Shown here one piece after another: positions 24,501 through 30,770 of a DNA stretch of 32,415 nt (within the stretch, counting starts at the first letter, position 1; every line of letters begins with the position of its first letter). Where the stretch lies: the NCBI GenBank assembly GCA_035527715.1, contig DATKZY010000088.1:1-32415 (forward strand). The letters are read 5' to 3'. The DNA comes from DSUN01 sp035527715. GTDB lineage: Bacteria; Planctomycetota; PUPC01; DSUN01. The position numbers and the translations under genes are program-made. Below the pieces are notes generated by a model. It saw only the letters and a program-made list of their open reading frames with translations. It had not been told where the DNA came from and made no database searches.

Positions 24501-26219
24501 CGCGAGCCCGAATGGCTCGCGCGGAACCTCAACCTGTTGCTGGTCCGCACCGCGCTGCCCGCCAGCCTCCCCAAGGCACCGTCGTCCAAGGCGCGCTCGA
24601 TCGAGCGTGCCGTCGCCGAGCACGTCAAGCGCCGAGCCCGGAGCGCCGACTCCCCGCCCGACCCGGCGGTGGTGAGGGCGAGCCGCGAGCTGCGGCGCCT
24701 GAACCGCCTGCTCATCGAGGAGCACTGCCCCCTCCTGCCGCGCAAACGCGTCCTCGTGGGCAATCCCAGCGTCTACTCCGGCACCAGCAGCCGCTGGCTG
24801 GTCGCCCTCGACCGCTACAGCGGCAAGGTGCTCTGGACTCGCGAGGCCCGCGACGGCTTCCTGCACAACAGCATCGCCATCGGCCGCGGCAAGCTCTTCT
24901 GCCTCGACCGCGTGCCCGAGGGGGTCGTCCGCTCCTGGCGCTGGGGCAGCACGGGCGGCGGCCCCCCGAAGCCCACGTTCCAGCTCCTCGCCCTCGACCT
25001 CCGCACCGGCGACCCCGTCTGGACCACGGAGCGCGACGTCTTCGGCACCTGGCTCGCCTACTCCGAGGAGCACGACCTGCTGATCCAGGCGGGGCGCGCC
25101 TCGCGCGACATGCTCCCCGAGCCCTCCAGACGCCTGATCGCCTACACCGGCACCGACGGCACCGTGCAGTGGGACGAGCCGCACCGCTGCGACGGCCCGA
25201 TCATGCTCCACAGCGAGTGGCTCCTCACCCAGGGCGCCGCCTTCGACCTCCTCACGGGCGAGCCCAGGACCCGCAGCCACCCGCTCACGGGCGAGGAGAT
25301 TCCCTGGCGCTTCAGCCGCCAATACGGCTGCGGCACCGCCATCGCCGCGCAACACCTCCTCACCTTCCGCTCCGCTGCCGCCGGCTACTACGACCTCGCC
25401 CGCGACGGCGGCACCGGCAACTTCGGCGGCTTCCGGGCCGGCTGCACCTCCAACCTCATCGCCGCAGGCGGCCTCCTCAACGCCCCCGACTACACCCGCA
25501 CCTGCACGTGCAGCTACCAGAACCAGGCATCGCTCGCACTCGTCCACACACCGGAGGTCGAGACCTGGACGTTCAACCACCTCAAGCGAAGCGATGAGCC
25601 GATCCGCCGCGTGGGCCTCAACCTCGGCGCCCCGGGCGACCGCCTGGCCGACAACGCGACCCTCTGGCTGGAGTTCCCCATCGTCGGCGGCCCGTCGCCC
25701 CACGTGCCCGTCGTCATCGAGCCCGACGACCACGAATTCTTCACCCACCACTCCTCCTGGGCGCTCCCCAGTTCCATTCCGCATTCCGCACTCCGCACTC
25801 CGCACTCCGCACTCCCCTGGGTCGCCGCCTCCGGCGCCAAGGGCGTCCACTCGCTCACCGTCACCCTCGCGGGCCGCCTCACCAAGTGGCGGAGGGACCA
25901 TCCCACCGTCCTGAGCCGCTGGCTCGCCCGCACCCGGCGCCCCAAGTCGCCGCCCCAGAGCTACACGGTGCGCCTCCACTTCGTCGAGCCCGACGATGCG
26001 GCGCCCGGCGACCGCGTGTTCTCGGTGTCGCTCCAGGGCCGGCGAGTCGTCGAGGCCCTCGACGTGGCCGCCCAGGCTGGCGGCCCGCGCCGCCCCCTCG
26101 TCGTCGAGTTCCGCGCGATCGAGGTCACCGACGACGTCACCATCCAGCTCTCCCCCGCCCCAGGCAGCCGCGTGCCCGAGCCGGTCCTCTGCGGCATCGA
26201 ACTGGTGGGCGAGGACTGA
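21552..26219 (+). CDS. Second giant PQQ-like beta-propeller protein, tandem paralog
   Basis: 1555 aa from the GTG that overlaps the upstream stop. An ATG at 21570 (MKHRLSCLGLLACLVLP) gives a cleaner signal peptide but lies 20 bases from the GGAGGAG. The layout copies the upstream gene: DWPMYRHDARRSAASPEE start, propeller blades, a methyltransferase-like insert (about 625-740, GYALVVGLRTGRLAEELARR), more blades, and a malectin-like end (about 1470-1555, SYTVRLHFVEPDDA). Differences are a jelly-roll insert before the Rossmann part (about 442-602, VRADDSTLVHLNGTEVWRR), a charged helical insert (about 950-1070), and no CBM9-like domain. Residues about 1407-1421 are encoded by a heptamer array. 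Tandem duplication followed by domain exchange is the simplest history. Confidence 0.85.
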   Translation: MNGPHAMKHRLSCLGLLACLVLPAAAADWPMYRHDARRSAASPEELPRELFLQWVKQYPRLDPAWPDQPRLRFDVAYEPVAAGSRLFFGSPANDSVTALDAATGAELWRFYADGPVRFAPAYWQGKLYVACDDGCLYCLDAASGTLRWKFRGAPEGAAERLVLGNARLVSLWAARGAPVVHGGKVYFAAGFWPFEGVFLHALDAATGAVAWTNDGSGASYTFQPHSSPAFAGVAPQGYLAVTGGRLLVPCGRSTAACFDLATGKLLYYRLADNQRTGGFLVAANRDSFASGGPLFDLAEGDHVTHVGPAPVMTDDVVYGSDHNDLVAFDVRGRPTRDETDYTAPPSRRWKIRRLWKHRTGAQVHIKAGSRLFAGATNCIEAIAPPQGDEKPKVAWRARIAGTPAALLAADQRLFAVTLEGHIYCFGAARTSARMPQEGEDVLVPFHAAWRQREGGADLSPAWRSVGFDDRLWPLGPPEPPEDDATDAEESDDAAATPKTRTLPTCFRHTFRVPQRPACRALRLEVRADDSTLVHLNGTEVWRRRVPETFGYWTPVSDRAPEEARETIVLDPATLLPGDNVLAVELVPQGYRRTPATFELELTGSRTSEPARPAVPPAHEDEWTQQAQDILRATGAADGYALVVGLRTGRLAEELARRSRLHVVALTPDPAAAEGIRRRLDATGLLGRRVAVRVGDPARLALPPYFASLIASEAPAADPKLVERLFACLRPYGGIACLGLAPEEHEALSRALADGRCERAALSRTGALSLLTRVGALPGAGDWTQQNANAANTLVSKDSRVKLPLGILWFGGSSNEKVLPRHGHGPSPHVVGGRLFIEGPDSLRAMDIYTGRVLWEASLPGLGEAYDNTDHQPGANAIGSNYVSAPDGVYVAYGKTCLRLDPATGRRLAEFALPRLAGDGLLTWGFVTLCDDVLVGGTSPTDFESDPEFSPDEFAKTTKDEIRGLVRWLVGLKGFALQPRGAKEREPEWLARNLNLLLVRTALPASLPKAPSSKARSIERAVAEHVKRRARSADSPPDPAVVRASRELRRLNRLLIEEHCPLLPRKRVLVGNPSVYSGTSSRWLVALDRYSGKVLWTREARDGFLHNSIAIGRGKLFCLDRVPEGVVRSWRWGSTGGGPPKPTFQLLALDLRTGDPVWTTERDVFGTWLAYSEEHDLLIQAGRASRDMLPEPSRRLIAYTGTDGTVQWDEPHRCDGPIMLHSEWLLTQGAAFDLLTGEPRTRSHPLTGEEIPWRFSRQYGCGTAIAAQHLLTFRSAAAGYYDLARDGGTGNFGGFRAGCTSNLIAAGGLLNAPDYTRTCTCSYQNQASLALVHTPEVETWTFNHLKRSDEPIRRVGLNLGAPGDRLADNATLWLEFPIVGGPSPHVPVVIEPDDHEFFTHHSSWALPSSIPHSALRTPHSALPWVAASGAKGVHSLTVTLAGRLTKWRRDHPTVLSRWLARTRRPKSPPQSYTVRLHFVEPDDAAPGDRVFSVSLQGRRVVEALDVAAQAGGPRRPLVVEFRAIEVTDDVTIQLSPAPGSRVPEPVLCGIELVGED
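25772..25813. repeat. Heptamer tandem repeat inside the second propeller gene
   Basis: Units TTCCATT, CCGCATT and four exact CCGCACT follow in tandem (42 bases). They encode SIPHSALRTPHSAL in the gene frame. 42 is a multiple of three, so the frame is kept. Confidence 0.85.
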
Positions 26220-26225
26220 GCGGCG

Positions 26226-26234
26226 TGGTATAAT
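26226..26234 (+). promoter_or_regulatory. Extended -10 promoter of rpiB
   Basis: TG-G-TATAAT: a perfect -10 (26229-26234) with the extended TG element. No good -35 is seen 17 bases upstream. Transcription would start near 26241, placing the following inverted repeat in the 5' leader of rpiB. Confidence 0.6.
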
Positions 26235-26237
26235 GAC

Positions 26238-26341
26238 AAAGGGGATGAATGGAGGGGTGGATGAATGGATGGATGAAAGAGGCACCCCGCGTCGCCTTCT
26301 GGCAACCATCCACCCATCCATTCCTCCATTCATCCACTCCT
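26238..26341. repeat. ATGG/CATC tetramer inverted repeat in the rpiB leader
   Basis: A GGATGAATGGA-rich left half (26241-26278) and a CCATCCATTCATCC-rich right half (26308-26341) can fold into one long hairpin over a loop of about 30 bases. The same type of element occurs at 29893-29961 and 30664-30770. Confidence 0.75.
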
Positions 26342-26363
26342 CCCCTTCACAGGGAGCGCTGAT

Positions 26364-26831
26364 ATGAAAGTCGCCGTCGGCTCCGACCACGCGGGACTGC
26401 CCGCGAAGCTCCGCGCCGTCGAGACCCTCAAGCAGCTTGGCTGCGAGGTCGAGGACGTCGGCACGAACGGCGACGCCTCGTGCGATTACCCCGACTACGC
26501 CGTCGAGGTTGCCCATCGCGTCGCCACGCGGCGGGCCGACCTGGGAGTCCTCTGCTGCGGCACGGGCATCGGCATGTCCATCACCGCCAACAAGGTGCCC
26601 GGCATCCGCGCCGCCCTGTGCCACAGCGACTTCACGGCGGAGATGGCCCGCCGCCACAACGACGCCAACGTCCTCTGCTTCGGCGGCCGCGTGCTCGACG
26701 AGCGGATGATTGACCAGGTCGTCCGCCGCTTCGTCGGCACCCCCTTCGACGGCGGCCGCCACACCCGCCGCCTCCGCAAGATCGCCGACCTCGAGCGCCT
26801 CCTCCCACCGCCTCCCCCCGAGGGCCATTAG
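26364..26831 (+). CDS. rpiB: Ribose-5-phosphate isomerase B
   Basis: 155 aa of the RpiB/LacAB family, which interconverts ribose 5-phosphate and ribulose 5-phosphate in the pentose phosphate pathway. Family features are GSDHAGLPAK (Asp8, His9), the catalytic Cys65 with the GTGIGMSITANKVPGIRA anion-binding loop, and RRHNDANVLCFGGR. The length matches the family (about 145-155) apart from a short Pro-rich tail. It has its own extended -10 promoter and a leader occupied by a tetramer inverted repeat. The stop codon TAG is the first part of a further palindrome (26829-26867). Confidence 0.93.
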   Translation: MKVAVGSDHAGLPAKLRAVETLKQLGCEVEDVGTNGDASCDYPDYAVEVAHRVATRRADLGVLCCGTGIGMSITANKVPGIRAALCHSDFTAEMARRHNDANVLCFGGRVLDERMIDQVVRRFVGTPFDGGRHTRRLRKIADLERLLPPPPPEGH

Positions 26832-26867
26832 TGGATCAATCTCTCCCTCAGGGGATTTGATCCACTA
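26829..26867. repeat. Palindrome overlapping the rpiB stop codon
   Basis: TAGTGGATCAA (26829-26839) and TTGATCCACTA (26857-26867) pair perfectly over a 17-base loop. A third copy, TTGATCCACTAG, is at 26947-26958. It could end transcription, but no T tract follows, so a terminator role is not claimed. No gene is present from 26832 to 27147; the space holds this and two tandem arrays. Confidence 0.75.
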
Positions 26868-26983
26868 GCGCCGCGTCCCAACCTCTGGCCAGCACATGAC
26901 TTAGATAGTAGATTGCCGCCGAATCACCACTGCTCCCTGCCCCCCCTTGATCCACTAGCCGCTACATGCTCACTGCCCTTCAC

Positions 26984-27037
26984 CCGATCGGTCCGATCGG
27001 TCCGATCCGTCCGATCTGCCCCATCCGTCCTGTTCTT
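26984..27037. repeat. Nonamer tandem repeat (CCGATCGGT)
   Basis: Six 9-nt units decaying from two exact CCGATCGGT to CCGATCCGT, CCGATCTGC, CCCATCCGT and CCTGTTCTT. The unit is close to those at 16612-16755. Confidence 0.75.
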
Positions 27038-27050
27038 CCTCCCCTCCCCC

Positions 27051-27133
27051 TAACCCCCAACACCTAACACCTAACACCCAACACCTCTTCCTCTCTTCCC
27101 CCCCCCAACACCTATCACCCAACACCGAACACC
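27051..27133. repeat. Heptamer tandem repeats (TAACACC/CAACACC)
   Basis: Two clusters of 7-nt units, 27051-27085 (five units) and 27106-27133 (four units), separated by a pyrimidine tract. Reverse complement of the family at 5741-5768. They lie just past the 3' end of the TIR gene. Confidence 0.8.
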
Positions 27134-27147
27134 TGCCTTCTCTTCGC

Positions 27148-29862
27148 TCACTCCCCAAACCTCACCCCAAACGGCTCGGCCACGGCCTTGATCTGCGCCA
27201 GCACCTCCTCCTCGCTACGGCCCATCGCGGCGAGAAGCAATCGGTAGTTTTCGGTTATCACTGGCTCGTTGGGGTGCACGTGGCCGGTGGCAACCCTGAA
27301 CCGCAACATGATTTCCAGCGCCCGCCTCATCAGCGGCTCGGCCTCGGACAACCGGTTCTTGGCCTTGAGCAACTGCGCGAGGTTGTTGAGGCGGATGGCG
27401 ACCTTGGGGTGGTCCGGCCCGAAGCTCGCCTCGTCAATGGCCAGCGCCCGCCGCATCAGCGGCTCGGCCTCGGACAGCCGGTTCGTGGCCTTGAGCAACG
27501 CCGCGAGGTTGTTGAGGTCCGTGGCGACCTCGGGGTGTTCCGTCCCGAAGCTCGCCTCGTCAATGGCCAGCGCCCGCCTCATCAGCGGCTCGGCCTCGGA
27601 CAGGCGGTTCGTGGCCTTGAGCAACTGCGCGAGGTTGTTGAGGCGGATGGCGACGGAGGGGTGTTCCGGCCCGAAGCTCGCCTCGTCAATGGCCAGCGCC
27701 CGCCTCATCAGCGGCTCGGCCTCGGCCAGGCGGTTCGTGGCCTGGAGCAACTGTGCGAGGTTGTTGAGCGCCGTGGCGACGTTCGGATGGTCCGAGCCGA
27801 GGCTGGCCTCGAAAATGGCCACGACCCGTCTCATCAGGGGCTCGGCCTCGGACAGACGGTTCGTGGCCTGGAGCAACTGCGCGAGGTTGTTGAGGCGGAT
27901 GGCGACGCTGGGGTGTTCCGTCCCGAAGCTCGCCTCGTCAATGGCCAGCGCCCGCCTCATCAGCGGCTCGGCGCGGGTGTATTGCGCAAGGTTATCCCAC
28001 CAATGGCCTGCCTGGTTGAGGAGCCAAGCGGCTGAGGGGTGGCCGGTCTCGTCCCATAGGCGCGCCAGGGCGTCGAAAGGCTCAAGCTCCCAGCGGGCCT
28101 CCTGCCAGTTGGTTGTCTTGCGCAAAACCGCATCCCGCTCGCGGGCGAGTTGGTCAACGGCGCTATGCCGGGCGGCACGGTCGGCATCGGATAACTCGCG
28201 CTGAATGAGATCCTGGACGAGTCGGTGGACCCGCACGATTCTGGGTCTGGCATCCTCTCCTGCAGCACGGGAGAAGAGGGCGAGGCGCAGGAGGCGTCGC
28301 CAGCACTCGGCCCAGGGGTCGAGACGCCCCTGCCTCTCGCCGATCTCAGGGAAATCACGGGCCACAAGTGCCTGTAGCCACGGGAGCGGGACCTGGTCCG
28401 GATGGAGGAATGCGGCGTATTCCAGCGTTCGGCGCTGGGGCGCGGTGAGGCCGCCGATGACCGGGCCGAGGACCGCGCCGAGCCGCAGCTCGTTGTTGTG
28501 GTACTGCACCTTGACATCGCCGTCCTCCGCGATGCCGTCCAGGTCTTTGAGCCCGAGGCCGTCGGCCATCGCCGCGCAGGTCGTGTCGGGGTGCGCGTAG
28601 AGATATGCCGCAACCAGCTCGACCGCGAGGGTGAAGCCGCCCAGACGCCGTACAATGCTGCGTGCCGCCTCGCGTTCCGATTCGTTGGCGAAGGGGCGGT
28701 ACTTCTCCATGAGTTCCAGGGCCTCCGGATCACGGAGTTCCCCGAGGACGAGCCAGCCTCGTTCCTCGGCCGGCGGCGCGGGCAGGCGAGTGGTGCCGAG
28801 GAGATGCAGCCCCGGCCCAAGGCACGTCAGGTGGGCCGTTTCCGGCCTGGTCAGGATCGCAGGCTCGGTCACGTTGTCGAGCACCAGGAGGATATGCCCC
28901 AGTCGCGCGAGTCGCTCGTCGAGGCACGACCTGACGGCCGCGAAGTAGGTGTCCACCGTCTTGCGGTCTTCATCGCTGATCTGGCCGCGGAAGGCGGGGG
29001 CGTCACCAAGGCAGAGGACGGCTTCGCGCAGGCTGGTGCGGCCTTCGCACGGGACGAGAAACCTTCCACCGGGGTACACCGATGCATAGGCCTGGGCGTA
29101 GGTGAACGCAAGCTCGGACTTCCCGATTCCGCCCAGGCCCTGGATGCTCGTGATGACACCCGCCCGGTCGTCGAGGAGGCGTTGGCGGAGGTCGAGCAGG
29201 AGTTCGATGCGCCCGGAGAACATGCGATTGTATGGGGGAACCGTGCTCTCGCTCAGGGCGGCCCTGCGGACGTCCTCGGCTCGGGCGTCGAGGTCGCGGG
29301 CGAGGCCGGCGAGGACCTTCCGCAGGTCGGCCTCGCGGAGTGCCTCGACGCCCCTGTTGTAGAACGGCTCGACGGCGTTGGCCTGGCGGCGCCGCACAGC
29401 CCAGACGACAGGTGAGGCGGATCCGATGAAGGCGTCGTGCGGCGGGGGCAGGCCGCAGAGGTCGGCCACGCGGTGCGCGACCTCCTGCTCGCTCATGCCC
29501 GAGTAGAGGCCGGGCACCTCGACGATGTAGATGGGCGCGACACCCGCCGAGAGGATGTGCTTGGCGATCTCGGTGTCAATCCACGCCCGCCACTCGCGGC
29601 GGCACCATTCGCTGGCGAAGTAGCGGGGCGAGATGAAGGCGAGGAAGAGGCGCGAGGCCGCCAGGCCGTGGTGGATGCGGTGCTGCCAGTCGTCGAGGCC
29701 GCGGATGGCCTGGCGGTCGAAGAACGGCACGAGCACGCGGCCGCCCGTGAACCTGCGGTGCTCGGCGAGCAGCGCCTCGACGAAGCCGCTGATCCAGCCG
29801 CCCGCGTCGTCCGCGCGGGCGTAGGAGACGAAGAGGTCGAACTGATCGGTGTCCCGTGCCAT
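27148..29862 (-). CDS. TIR / NB-ARC (STAND NTPase) / TPR protein, candidate anti-phage NLR-like sensor
   Basis: 904 aa from the ATG at 29862; a longer frame to 29931 is coded by the flanking repeat and not preferred. Residues 5-140 are a TIR domain (FDLFVSYARADD, then FISPRYFASEWCRREW, with the catalytic-type Glu90 of WCxxE). Residues about 215-430 are an NB-ARC-like NTPase: P-loop GLGGIGKSE (242-250), Walker B HILLVLDN (323-330), LLGTTR (354-359), and a GLPL-like LGGFTLAVE. A winged-helix region follows (about 470-560). Residues 631-850 are 42-residue TPR repeats of the kinesin-light-chain type. The TIR part would degrade NAD or make a signal on activation, with the TPRs as sensor; that is inferred from characterised bacterial TIR-STAND proteins. 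Start context is weak. Confidence 0.85.
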   Translation of the reverse strand: MARDTDQFDLFVSYARADDAGGWISGFVEALLAEHRRFTGGRVLVPFFDRQAIRGLDDWQHRIHHGLAASRLFLAFISPRYFASEWCRREWRAWIDTEIAKHILSAGVAPIYIVEVPGLYSGMSEQEVAHRVADLCGLPPPHDAFIGSASPVVWAVRRRQANAVEPFYNRGVEALREADLRKVLAGLARDLDARAEDVRRAALSESTVPPYNRMFSGRIELLLDLRQRLLDDRAGVITSIQGLGGIGKSELAFTYAQAYASVYPGGRFLVPCEGRTSLREAVLCLGDAPAFRGQISDEDRKTVDTYFAAVRSCLDERLARLGHILLVLDNVTEPAILTRPETAHLTCLGPGLHLLGTTRLPAPPAEERGWLVLGELRDPEALELMEKYRPFANESEREAARSIVRRLGGFTLAVELVAAYLYAHPDTTCAAMADGLGLKDLDGIAEDGDVKVQYHNNELRLGAVLGPVIGGLTAPQRRTLEYAAFLHPDQVPLPWLQALVARDFPEIGERQGRLDPWAECWRRLLRLALFSRAAGEDARPRIVRVHRLVQDLIQRELSDADRAARHSAVDQLARERDAVLRKTTNWQEARWELEPFDALARLWDETGHPSAAWLLNQAGHWWDNLAQYTRAEPLMRRALAIDEASFGTEHPSVAIRLNNLAQLLQATNRLSEAEPLMRRVVAIFEASLGSDHPNVATALNNLAQLLQATNRLAEAEPLMRRALAIDEASFGPEHPSVAIRLNNLAQLLKATNRLSEAEPLMRRALAIDEASFGTEHPEVATDLNNLAALLKATNRLSEAEPLMRRALAIDEASFGPDHPKVAIRLNNLAQLLKAKNRLSEAEPLMRRALEIMLRFRVATGHVHPNEPVITENYRLLLAAMGRSEEEVLAQIKAVAEPFGVRFGE
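27343..27972 (-). repeat. Five near-identical 126-bp repeats encoding TPR units
   Basis: Five tandem 126-bp units each encode AEPLMRRALAIDEASFG and then HPxVAxxLNNLAxLLxAxN (42 aa). A partial sixth unit follows. DNA identity between units is very high, which suggests recent expansion or gene conversion. Confidence 0.85.
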
Positions 29863-29892
29863 CGCCCTGTGCCCCCGTGCGCCCACGCGAGC

Positions 29893-29961
29893 ATGGGTGG
29901 ATGAATGGATGGGTGGATGGGTGTCAGGCAATCATCCAGCCATCCATTCCGCCATTCATCC
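29893..29961. repeat. ATGG/CATC tetramer inverted repeat upstream of the TIR gene
   Basis: A CATGGGTGGATGAATGGATGG-like half (29891-29921) faces CATCCAGCCATCCATTCC and CCATTCATCC (29933-29961). It fills the gap between the OstA-like gene and the TIR gene. Confidence 0.75.
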
Positions 29962-29977
29962 CCTCGGATCAGCGGGC

Positions 29978-30643
29978 TCACTTGGGCGGAGCAGGCGGCG
30001 GCTCCTTCGGCGGCTCGGCCTTGGAGGGCGGGGCCTTCTCCTCCCCCTTCACGGGCAAGATCGCGGTGAGCTGCACCCGGCCTTCGAAGGTCACCTGCTG
30101 CTTGTTGCGGTCGTGGACCACGCGGTCCGCGCGGACCTCGTCCTTGCCCATGCCGACCAGGACCTGCGTCTCCGGGGTGCTGTAGAGGGTGACGATGCCG
30201 GTCGTCTCGTCGTAGGTCGCCCTGTCGCAGGAGGCCGACCGCCCGTCGGGGGCGAGCTGGAGCGGCGGCCGGCCCACGGTGCGCTGCGTGATGGGGACCA
30301 CGGTGTAGACCCGCACGTTCCCCGTGGCGTCCATCTTCTTGAACTCGCCGGTCTTCTCGTCGAGGTTGGCGACCATCGTGTCGGCGTCAATCCGCATGTC
30401 GCCCTTGATGATGGTGGCGGGGCCGGTGATGTGAGCGAGGCTCTGGCCCTGGACGTAGTGGATGCGCTCGGCCCAGACGTGGAGCGGCTCGGGCGGCTTG
30501 GGGGGCTTCTTCTCCTTGGGGGCGCCCTTCTTGTCGGGGGCCTTCTTCTCCGGGCCAGCCTTTGCTTCGCCCGCAAGCGACGTGGCGCACTGCGCCACCA
30601 CGAAGGCCACGCCAGCCGCCAGGACGATAATGCTTCGCACCAT
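29978..30643 (-). CDS. OstA/LptA-like periplasmic protein
   Basis: 221 aa. A signal peptide (MVRSIIVLAAGVAFVVAQ, ending near LAG) is followed by a Lys/Pro-rich linker (about 30-55). A beta-jellyroll region of the OstA type covers about 55-200, shown by the repeating pattern of ADTMVANLDEKTGEFKKMDA, TGNVRVY, SCDRATYDETTGIVTLYS and RADRVVHDRNKQQVTFEG. A Pro-rich tail ends the protein. LptA-type proteins bridge lipopolysaccharide across the periplasm, so this suggests an outer membrane. LptB, LptC and LptD are not in the window. It lies 123 bases after purB on the same strand. The start is supported by AGGGA upstream. Confidence 0.75.
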   Translation of the reverse strand: MVRSIIVLAAGVAFVVAQCATSLAGEAKAGPEKKAPDKKGAPKEKKPPKPPEPLHVWAERIHYVQGQSLAHITGPATIIKGDMRIDADTMVANLDEKTGEFKKMDATGNVRVYTVVPITQRTVGRPPLQLAPDGRSASCDRATYDETTGIVTLYSTPETQVLVGMGKDEVRADRVVHDRNKQQVTFEGRVQLTAILPVKGEEKAPPSKAEPPKEPPPAPPK

Positions 30644-30663
30644 TGGTGGTCCCTAGAGTTGTG

Positions 30664-30770
30664 AGAGGATGCATGGATGAATGGATGAGTGGATGGATGC
30701 CCAAACCCACCGATCCAGTTCCTTCTTCATCCAATCATCCACACATCCATCCATCCAACCATCCATTCAC
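30664..30770. repeat. ATGG/CATC tetramer inverted repeat between purB and the OstA-like gene
   Basis: GATGCATGGATGAATGGATG (30667-30686) and the continuing GGATGG run face CATCCATCCATCCAACCATC and CCATTCACC (to 30770). The purB stop codon (30767-30769) lies inside the right arm. Confidence 0.75.

Noticed and set aside
22733..25597. Plus-strand alternative frame of 954 codons inside the second propeller gene
   Set aside because: Arg/Pro-rich low-complexity translation typical of a frame shadow in GC-rich DNA.
21399..26828. Second long minus-strand open frame (about 1809 codons)
   Set aside because: Same reasoning; it also runs through rpiB and the tetramer repeat, which real proteins would not share.
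27343..27972. Possible CRISPR-like array because of regular repeats
   Set aside because: The repeats are contiguous 126-bp coding units without spacers and translate into TPRs.
27269..28204. Plus-strand repetitive open frames opposite the TPR region
   Set aside because: Their repeats are only the antisense of the 126-bp TPR units; no independent start signals.
29862..29931. Longer N terminus of the TIR protein
   Set aside because: These 23 residues are coded by the tetramer repeat and flanking sequence and precede the first TIR strand; the ATG at 29862 is a better boundary.
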